A DNA stretch of 16,502 nt from Hemicentrotus pulcherrimus (taxonomy: Eukaryota; Echinodermata; Echinoidea; Camarodonta; Strongylocentrotidae): the NCBI GenBank assembly GCA_003118195.1, contig BEXV01000346.1, forward strand, positions 11,394 through 27,895. The letters run 5' to 3'. The notes beneath the pieces were generated by a model. The model was not told the origin of the DNA and searched no databases. It worked only from the letters and a program-made list of their open reading frames with translations. Shown here one piece after another: positions 1-9,500 of this stretch (its first letter is position 1; the number at the start of each line of letters is the position of its first letter). The translations under genes and the position numbers were made by a program.

Positions 1-361
1 TGTAGATTTTTAGAAACAAACAGTTGTGATTGTAGTCATGAAATGTGTCACAACAGACTCATAATTTCTTATGTAAGCCTTATCACTTCAAGGTTAATCA
101 TATCACAAAGTTTTGCTGCACACACTGTGGAATATATATCAATGTTAGATTTCAAAAAGTGAATTCACTATTTAAAGGACTACCAATGAATTTCTAACAT
201 TAAAACATACATGTGGTTCAATATCTGGGAGAACAGAAAGACTATGAGCAATGTTTTGTTGTGGACACTGTTGCATCTACATGTAGCTACCCTGCCAATG
301 GAGCTCTATACTTGGGGTTTGATGGGGGTATGCCTCTTTTCTTCTCTTTTTCATCCTTAAG
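1..361 (+). other. SF1: 3' end of an upstream SF1 intron
   Basis: No coding similarity is visible in the AT-rich stretch 1-330. A pyrimidine-rich tract (about 333-357, tgcctcttttcttctctttt then tcatcc) leads to the AG at 360-361 that precedes the SPSP exon. The open frame continues upstream of 362 only by chance: its residues do not resemble the helix-hairpin region of SF1, whereas similarity begins exactly at the splice acceptor. Confidence 0.8.
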
Positions 362-514
362 GTCTCCTTCTCCCGAGCCCATCTACAACCAAGAGGGCAA
401 GCGTCTTAACACGAGGGAGTATCGGATGCGCAAGAAGCTGGAGGAGGATCGTCACAAGATGATCCAGGATGCCATCACGATGAACCCGGAGTACAAGCCT
501 CCTGCAGATTACAA
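362..514 (+). CDS. SF1: SF1 exon 1 of window: SPSP motif and end of helix-hairpin region
   Basis: The exon starts in phase 2; its first base completes an Arg codon, as in human SF1 where R precedes SPSPEP. It encodes [20 protein letters not shown] and then a charged helical stretch ([18 protein letters not shown]) ending at PPADYK. In human SF1 the two serines of the SPSP motif are phosphorylated by the kinase KIS/UHMK1, which tightens binding to U2AF65; both serines and both prolines are present here, so this control is probably conserved. Donor aa|GTAAGT is strong. The last Lys codon is completed by the first base of the next exon. Confidence 0.95.
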
Positions 515-3500
515 GTAAGTTCAAACTTGGGCAAACGTTATTGAGATAGTGTTATTTACATAGCTAGATTGAAGGGAGGGGGGAAGGGGAGAACGGCCAT
601 AACCACTTCCCCTCGTAGAACAGAAACACACACAAAAAAAGGTGTTTTCGGGATGAATTTATGTTATATTCTGGGGAAAATGAACTTTTGAGGCATGTGT
701 AGTGTCGCCTTAATTTTGTGTTTAGTGTAGGATATTAAGGTTGATAAAAACTGCTTGCAATATTCTTGATTATTATATTCTACCTGATCAGTGTTGGCAT
801 TGAATTCACAAATAATTTCTTTTTTATCAATTTTCAGGCCTCCTGTCCAGCGAGTGAGTGACCGGGTAATGATCCCCCAGGACCAGCATCCTGACATCAA
901 CTTTGTCGGTCTCCTCATAGGACCTCGGTGAGTGAGCTATGAGAGACCACTTCCACACAATTGGGTGGGGGAGGGAGTCGTGAAAATAATGGAGGTTTGA
1001 TATGTGGAATATTTCCTTGAATAATGTATACTACCGGTAGTTATACCCAGATTTAAACTGGAATGAAATACAGCTGACGTGGAATTGATATTAGCTCTGA
1101 TGAATGAAGATATTACTAGTGGTATTAAAGGGATCCGGTAACTTTGTCTCAGATTCTGAAATAAAATTCTGGATTTAGCTCATGATGCAATGATAATTAT
1201 AAACCTTTCTGTCTGTCAGGAACCCCATGACTTTTACAACCCGATCGCCTGTCTGATTATCAAGATATTTATGATTGGAATCACAAATTTTGAAAACCGT
1301 TCGCCTGACGGTTTTCATAACACTTAAAGGGATCCGGTAACTTTGTCTCAGATTCTGAAAAAAAATCCTGGATTTAGCTCATGATGCAATAATAATTATA
1401 AACCTTCAGGTCAGTGAGGAACCCCATGACTTTTACAAGCCGATCGCCTTTCTGATTATCAAGATATTTATGATCAGAATTACAAATTTTGAAAACCGTT
1501 CGCCTGACGGTTTTCATTACACTACAGTCTATTGGGGAAAACGAGTATGGTAAAACCGGTCACTCAAAGATTTTTACTTTTTTGAGGCACTTCTTGATCA
1601 TTTTGAAGCGCAATTAGGGCTTCAATATTACACCATATCACAGACACTGATAACACGTAGGGCCGTGTTTCTCAGATTTAACATTTAAACGATCCCTTTA
1701 AGACGCTACTCTTGATGTTGCCTATTTGGAGCCAGAAGGGTGTTGACTCTTTCTGTAAAATGATATGAGTTAGCACCCTACTGGCTCCAAACGGATGATA
1801 TTCTCATGATGGTGGCATTGTGTGTTTGTGGTGAATGTGATGAAAGATGGTGATGATGATGAGGACAGTGATGATGTGGACGACGAAAGTGACAATGACG
1901 ATGACAATAACAACAATATGTAAGAGATTGAAAGATGTGGGGATGATTGTTGTGATGATTATGTTCATCATAATGTATTTATTGATTATTTATGGTAACG
2001 GTGATAATGCTGACAACATTGATGACGCTGATGGTGTATTTGTACAGGTGATTCACAAAGATAGTGATGATGGTGTGTTACAGTCAAACCTGCTTTAGTG
2101 ACCACCTGTCTACAAAGACCACATTAGTTGTTTCCCTTGAAAATGGTTTCTCATTGAATCATGTACTAAAGGAACCTGTCTACAAAGGCCACTTTTTGTG
2201 TTTCCCTTGGGCGGTCGCTATAGACAGGTTTGACTGTAATAATGAAAATGCTAATAACTTCTTCTGACCCCTCATTAACCTTCACCATCAGTGGTAACAC
2301 CCTGAAGAAGCTGGAGAAAGACACCACCACCAAGATCATGATCCGAGGCAAGGGATCGGTCAAGGAGGGTAAGGTGGGGCGTAAAGACGGACAACCATTA
2401 CCCGGAGAAGATGAACCTCTCCATGCCCTTGTGACAGCTAACAATGCTGAAAGTGTCAAGAAAGCAGTCATTCAGGTAAGGAAACAAGGGGGTGTTTCAC
2501 AAAGATCCTAAGTCAAACTTAACTCTAAGTTGGACTTTAAAATATGGAGAGTCATTTGTAGCCTTAGAAAAAATATATTAAAAATGTAGTATTTTAGACT
2601 TTTCAGAAATTCCACATCAAGAACATGAAATATCCTTGACAATAGAAAATATGAATGATTTAAATTAAACAATTTATGCCCTGTAAAATAACTTTTACAA
2701 AATATTTTCAAAGATGCTAACATCTTTCCATAACTGTAAAGTCCAACGTAGAGATAAGTTCAACTTAGGATCTTTGTGAAACACCCCCAGAATGCCAATC
2801 TTTTAGGCTCCTCACTCCCTCTCTCTCTTTCTCTGTTCAGGCATGTACATAAATGGGCCTCTAAAATGTTTGTAACTCTTTAGGGTGATTTGGTAAAACC
2901 ATTTGATATCCCCCAGAATTCCAAACTCAGACCTGTAGGTCTAATGAATAAGATATGGTAGTGCAACATGAGACAAAGAAAGATAATTAGATTTTTGATT
3001 GACAGCCCCTTGCAAATAGATAAATGTATTCTAATTTTATATTGATTGTTTCATCTTCATAATGGTTTGTTATCCTAAATCACTGTTCAATGTAGTGCAG
3101 ATCTTGATCATTCCTTACTTTGGTATGATAGGAGAATGAATAAATTTCTTTAGAAAAACATAGCTGAAACATAATAATGATAATAATAGTGGGTTCTTGT
3201 ATAGCGCACATGTCTGTCAAACTTTACTCTCCTGGCACTCCACAATTATTACTCCGGCTTTAGAATGGAAAGGAATTAATTCCGGCCAGGTACCCATTTA
3301 CCTCACCAGAGTCAGGTGTGGCAAATTTAGATAAATGTCTTGCCAGAGGAAATGCTAAAACAGGACTTAAACCTTATGATCCACAGTCCAGTGACTTATT
3401 CAGTTCACCACAATACCTCTACTAGGAAGGTCGTGAATGAAATCAAACTGTTTGCTGCAATTATTTATGATTTGTCCTAATTTTTCTGCGTCTAGATCCA

Positions 3501-6500
3501 AGAGATTATCAAGCAAGGTATTGAGACTCCAGAAGGTCAGAATGATCTGAGGAGGATGCAGCTTAGAGAGCTTGCTCGTCTCAACGGTACACTCCGGGAT
3601 GAAGATATGCTCAGGTAATTCACCTTTTCTTTGAGTGTATAGCTCTGATGATTTAATCGCAGAATGTGGAGCAACAGGATATGAAATGCTGAAACGGATG
3701 GCTCATGACCGAGGTAACATGTACTTGTGGAGAGACACATGATGTAGAATTCTGACTGGGTCACTGAACCTGTCATAAACTGACAGATCACTATAGATGA
3801 TATCTCTGTACCAACACTTTCGTTGTGCAAAGCAGCCAGTCATGCTGATTCCTGAGATTACAATAGAGTTATCTCAATGCACTAGATCTCCAGCATATCA
3901 GGTTCTCATGTACACCTGGATAAAGAGTGGCAAATGTAAGTTAATGTCTTCCCAAATAAAGGTAGTGCCCTGCTGGGATTCGAACCTGAATCTTTAAATT
4001 AAAAGATACAGAAATGAACCACTGTACCAGAACACCTTCACATTCATCTACATATTTCATTTTGAAATTCTTTTGTGCACCCTAGGTGCTCCAACTGTGG
4101 TTCAACGGAGCATCGTACCTGGCAGTGTACTGAGAAACAGAACATCACCAACAATATCCTCTGTTCCCTGTGTGGTTCGGCCGGTCACATCGCAGCCGAT
4201 TGCCGGGAGAAGGCCACGGGCGAACGCGGTCCAATGTCCCAGCCCATAGTCAACTCAGCTGACAAGGCCAAAATGGACTCAGAGGTAAAACAAATGTTTA
4301 ATTACTGTCCGTTACACCTAATCCAAAGCTTCAGTGAAAATATACAGTAATAAACTCAGTAGATTTGGTGTAAATCAATTACTCATAGAAATACTATATG
4401 ATTGGTATGTTAGCTATAATCTGTTTAATTTATCAAGTAGTGTTCTTGCTCAAATATCAGACCACTTTCACAATGAATGTGAGTCCACTATCAAGCCATT
4501 CCTCTATCTTGTCTCATGTTGATCTCCATCTTTCTCCCAGTACCTGTCACTCATGGCTGAATTGGGGGAAGGTCCCTTGCCAGGAGGAGGCCCGCCGAAG
4601 GTCAGCTTAGGTGGACACGCGGGTGGTGGACCACCCAGGCATCCCGCACCCCCTATCTCGTCAGCTCCTCCCAACCGTCCCTTTATGATGCCTCCAGGAG
4701 GGCAGGGGAACAATTTTGATCACCCTCCTCCACTGGTGAGTGTGGTCCTTTGGAGAGTGTTCCTGTTTTGCTATGTTTAAAACAAGATATAAATTATGAG
4801 GAACATGCTGTTGCTGTAAAATGAGGCAGAATTTGTGTTAACTTATTTAAACTAATTTGATTTCAAGGAGAACTAGCCCCAAAGAATAAGTCTAGGTATT
4901 TTGAAAAAACAAGATGAATCCCTGCCTTTTGATGTACAATAAATCTTACTGATGTGTAGTAGAGATATATAAATAAAGATTTCTTGTCGTGATGTCATGC
5001 CTTTAGCATGACATATGCGCAGCCATTTTCTTGAAAATGTGAGGTACCAGGCAGAGTTGTACATGTATCATGCACTAAGCTTTAATTGGAAAACGTTTTT
5101 AATTCAATAACAAAACCTTTACTTTTCGATAAGGGAAATCATAGCCGAGAAGGTAGAAATTACATTTGGTGAAAAACATATAACAGGGTAACAATTGAAG
5201 CCCATTTATTAAACATACTAAAATATTGTGGTTGAAAAATTTATTGATGCAATTTGTGTTCTGGCAATTGGAGTACAAAGGACAATAGCAGGTGAATGAA
5301 ATTGTTCAACTCCACAAGCACGTGGGAAGGAATCATCCATAAATTTGAATACATTTAGTTGATAAATGACTCTGGATAGTACGTCATGCAATCATGAAAA
5401 TGTGATGCCCATGTCTTGTTGAAAAACTCTACTTTATTCTTGCTTTATGCCTTTCTCATACACTTTGGCGGGGAATCTTGGAGATTGATGAGAATGCAAT
5501 AAATCTCCCAAAACAACTAAAGTTATTCTTTGGGGTTTGTTCTCCTACAAAAAGTATCAAAGTATTAATAATGGTAACAATTGTTAACTTGAGTTCAGTT
5601 CATTTCACTCCTATTCAAAATATCTTTGAGGATTCTACATTGATTGAAATCTGATGAACAAGTTTAGCATTATGCTTTGCCAATAACAAAAGAACATTAG
5701 GATTTATGGTCACTTATTAAGTTACTTGATGATTACTTTATTGTTGATAATATTTTGGTACTCTGAATTACTGACAGAGTATAGAGTGGTGAAGTGTGAC
5801 GTCATCAAAAATCTATTTATGGAATTTCTCAATTTTTTCTTAATTTTTCGAAAGAGCATCAAAAATAATGTCCACATGACAAAAACCAATTGAATATGTT
5901 AAAGGTAATACAGAGTTTTGGGAAATTTTGAAAATTGGGGGAATAATGATTCTTTACTATTTTGATGTATTTGGATGCCCCTGTGGATGTATAATAAGCA
6001 CTAAAAAAATTAGCCCCTAAAACACTTCTGCTTTTGAGAAAAAAACGATAAATAAATTTATCGGTACTCCCGATAAATTTTGATAAATTTCAACTGGCGC
6101 ATACGGCCGTACAATGGTAGCTGCGACCCTGAAAATTTCAGAATATGTAGTTGTGATATATACCTACCAAACGGGAATAGCTTAATGGTCAAAATTAGTC
6201 CAAAAACATTGTTTTATAGCTTAATTAATATCTTGACCTTGAGAGGGCGCTATACAACATAAAGAGTTTATTATTTACAATTTCATAACTTTAGACTTGA
6301 TTTCAACTGCGACAACGATCACTGCATATTGTAGGATCGCATTATGCTTCCAATATGTTCATTTGAACCAAATTCATGACCCCATACCAAAACTTTGTGA
6401 TACCTTTAAGTATGGGCTGAGATATGACCATCTGAATAAATATATTTCCTATAGGAACTCATTGTTATCTGCTCTGGCTCCTAACCATTACGAACCAGAG

Positions 6501-9500
6501 CAAATAACACTGAGTTCCTATAGGAAATATATTTATTTAGATGGTCATATCTCAGCCAATACTTAACATATTCAATTGGTTTTCGACATTTGGACAATAT
6601 TTTTGATGCTCTTTCAGAAAATGAAGAAAAAATTGAGAAATTCTAAAAATAGATTTGTATGACGTCACAGCTTCGGTACTTTATATAGTAAACCCAAGAA
6701 TTTCATGCATTTATTATGATTTGTAAAGTGACTAGTTTGTTGTCATGATAATAAAAATCTGTATTGTCTCTTTTCATCAGATGGGTCAGCATCTGAACGT
6801 ACCATGGAACAACCGCAACCAGAAAAAGCCACAATCGCTGCTCAACTCTGGCCATTCACAGCGTCCTCCTCTGGGCCAGGGTCCTCCGCCCCCTCTCCCT
6901 CATCAAGGCCCCCCACCGCCATCCAACAATGGTCCTCCACCCCATCACAACCAGCCCCCATTCATGGGGGGCCCACCACGCCCCCCTCGGATGAACAGAC
7001 CCCCTCCCGTTGGTCCCCCTGGTGGCATGCCGCCCAACATGATGCCCCCTCACATGGGTCAAGGACCCCCAGGACCCCCTCAATCTGGCGGATTTAACCC
7101 CATGATGCCGCCCCCACCTCGTGGGGGTGGACAACTGCCGCCTTGGGCTTACCATGGAGGCCCCCCTGCATCTGGACCCCCTAATACACCAGCACCTGGT
7201 GAGTTGTGTTCCTATAAACCTATATCTCTGTTTATGTGTTACTTTTTAAACTACTTTTTTATATTCAGTTCAATTTGTTCTATTTTATTTTCCACAATTT
7301 CAATTTCATCATGCTGCAACAGTGTTTGATACTGACTCTGATGTGATGAGATACTAATCAAACTATCAGAAATTTGTGCCTGAATTTGCTGATTAAAACA
7401 TTAAATAAAGATTTTGCTTGTTTTGCCCATCCATACCATTCCAGCACCAGTCCCTCCACCATCTCTTCTTGTAGCCCCGCCCCCACCTCCACCCAGCAGT
7501 GAGCCGCCCCCACAACCCCCTACAAGTGCACCATGGCAGATTTCATCTTCAAGTAAGTCACTGAAATTTATGGGATGATCAAATTTGTAACAAATAATTT
7601 GTTTCAATCTTTTATTTTGGGAGGGAGGGGGGGACAATTCCTTTCTTTTGCATGATAATGGCAAACCATTGTGTTGGTTGAACTCTCTGGTCAAAATTTG
7701 ATTCAAGTAATATTCGTATTATTCAATATGCTCGCAAATTATTGCAATTACTGTCAGGGGCCCCGTTTCAATTAAGGTTTTGTATCGCAAGAGTTTTTTA
7801 CTCAAAAAATGTACGCATGCAATCTTATTCAAAGCTTTTGAGTTTTGAATAAATTATTAATGATGCTCTCAGACTAATGGATTTTTTAAATTGTGGATTG
7901 CCCTTTCCAATATTTGATTATGTATCTTTCCCCAAGCACCCCTTATTTTTAAACCTATTCAGCTGTTAAAGCTGGTGTTTTTTAAAAGAATTCATTGATG
8001 GTTCATGTTAGAAAACCTAGAGGAAATAGGAATTATGTGTTTGAAATAGCTGAGGAATAAGAGATTGGCATAGGGGTTAGCTTTAGAGTTTGGGTTAGGG
8101 GTAGGTATATAATATAGTCCAGGGTTGGAGTTTGGAAGTTGGTTTTACCTCAATTGCACCAACAAGACCGACACCAGAAAAAAATGTATACAATACCCCC
8201 TGTAGCCAATTATGGCCTACCGGTAGTCTTTAAGTCAGCTTTGAGTTGGTTTGGCAATGTGACTAAGGTAATAGTGTAAGAGCATGTATCATAAAATTTG
8301 TAAAGACAGCAAAGTACCTGCTCTGAAGCATACCTTACATCTGCTGCCGAATTTGCTTGGTTTTCAGGCCAAGGGGTAGCAACGTCTCCCCCATCTCAGC
8401 CTCCATGGCAGACACAGGCTATCCTGCAACAGGCCCTAGCCCTCTCGCAGCCTCAACAGGCAGCGGCAGGTTAGCCGCACCACTGATCTCTTAAAACATG
8501 GAAAGCTTATTGATCCATGCTGGTGATGCCACAGCCGCCCTTTTGGCAAGCCAATTAACGTACAGATCTTGCAGCTTCCAAAGCTGTTTTTTAAGGCATT
8601 GAACCAAAATTCTGTCTAAGAGACAGAACTGAGACAACTTCATTCAGGAGAATACTATGGTTAAAATATACTAAGCAATTCGGACACCCTGGACAATGTG
8701 TTCTCTGTCTTATAAAGAGTTGTTATTGATCCAAATCAAAGTCCTAATCACAAACTTACAATTATCTATTTCGTATGTACTGATTTGTGATTGATATTAT
8801 AGTTTGGATCAACTGAGATTAATTACAACTCTTTGTAAAATGAGGTTTCTATTGTCCTCTGTAAGGATCTTGGTGCAGAGGAAGATGTAAAATGAACGCC
8901 TGTGGCATCACACGTGCAGAATGTGCCATGGCACAATATACTATCCATGTAATTAAGATCAGTGAGCAAGTCTTGTGCATGCCGCCTCCCCGTAATGTCT
9001 TGTAGAATGATGTGAAGCAAAATATGATGTAGCTAAGATGAGGTCTGGATATCTAATCTTGACATCCTCGACCTTTGGCTTGCGGTATCTTAGGTATCTT
9101 TCCAGTACTAGTAAAGATGTGAATGATAATCACAAACTACTCTCATACAACTTTTTTTTTCAAATGCATTTCTGTTGTTTTTAATTTCTTTTACTGTCAT
9201 GACACAGTCCTTATATCCATATCTCTATATCTCCTGCTCGCTTATGCTGAGTTTTGCTGACTATATTTCGGAGCTTATCTAGTTTGTTCTAGTCGAACTG
9301 CAAGCTTCATTTTTTTCTTATTTATTTCTTATTTATTTATTTTTATGTCATCCTGTATCACTGATGTAATTATCTGAAAAGAAATTTTTAATTACCGTAT
9401 GGTTTGCTGTAATGAAGGCTTGATGGTAATGCAAATGTATTTCTTTGGCCTTGCAAAAAGTGTCTCATGACTTAAATATCTCCTGTTAAATCATCTATTT

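Larger units (their letters stand above)
928..2291 (+). other. SF1: SF1 intron 2 of window (1364 nt), repeat-filled
   Basis: Besides plain AT-rich DNA, the intron holds in order a TTAA-flanked element with a 199-bp tandem duplication (1129-1697), a 25-bp-arm inverted repeat (1725-1791), a GATGAT-type low-complexity stretch (about 1840-2070) and a TA-flanked inverted-repeat element (about 2079-2238). The acceptor is catcAG with a cattaac-like branch candidate about 15-20 nt upstream. No gene is seen. Confidence 0.85.
2476..3495 (+). other. SF1: SF1 intron 3 of window (1020 nt)
   Basis: The intron contains a 301-bp inverted-repeat element right after the donor (2488-2788), a short CT-rich stretch near 2815-2837, unremarkable AT-rich DNA, and a minus-strand SINE (3171-3422). 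A tcctaat branch candidate sits about 17 nt before the acceptor tctgcgtctAG. Confidence 0.85.
4736..6780 (+). other. SF1: SF1 intron 6 of window (2045 nt)
   Basis: This is the largest intron in the window. Positions 4740-5770 are AT-rich with no recognised element apart from a small gtcatgc/gcatgac hairpin near 4993-5012. Positions 5779-6690 are an inverted-repeat element with a nested palindrome. The acceptor follows a tctcttttcatcAG tract. Small open frames inside the element are not similar to any protein I recognise. Confidence 0.85.

Noticed and set aside
213..361. Extension of the first exon upstream to an ATG at 213
   Set aside because: SF1 similarity starts exactly at the acceptor at 361/362, and the upstream residues (including many F and S from the pyrimidine tract) do not match the helix-hairpin region.
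1126..1523. CRISPR-like array from the repeated units
   Set aside because: There are only two 199-bp tandem copies, without spacer structure, inside an animal intron.
1847..2098. Met/Thr-rich open frame
   Set aside because: It is a translation of a GATGAT low-complexity tract inside an SF1 intron.
3975..4034. A tRNA gene on the minus strand
   Set aside because: A and B boxes are present, but no acceptor stem or clover-leaf could be paired, and the sequence continues into the SINE core.
6080..6566. Two small open frames in intron 6
   Set aside because: They lie inside the inverted-repeat element, one across the palindrome itself, and have no recognisable protein features.
6804..7155. Open frames on both strands across the proline-rich exon 7
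   Set aside because: They arise from C-rich composition. Only the frame that continues from exon 6 to exon 8 matches SF1 and fits the splice phases.
8080..8110. gttagggg-type patch resembling telomere repeats (also near 13100-13150)
   Set aside because: The repeats are few and degenerate; not a telomeric array.
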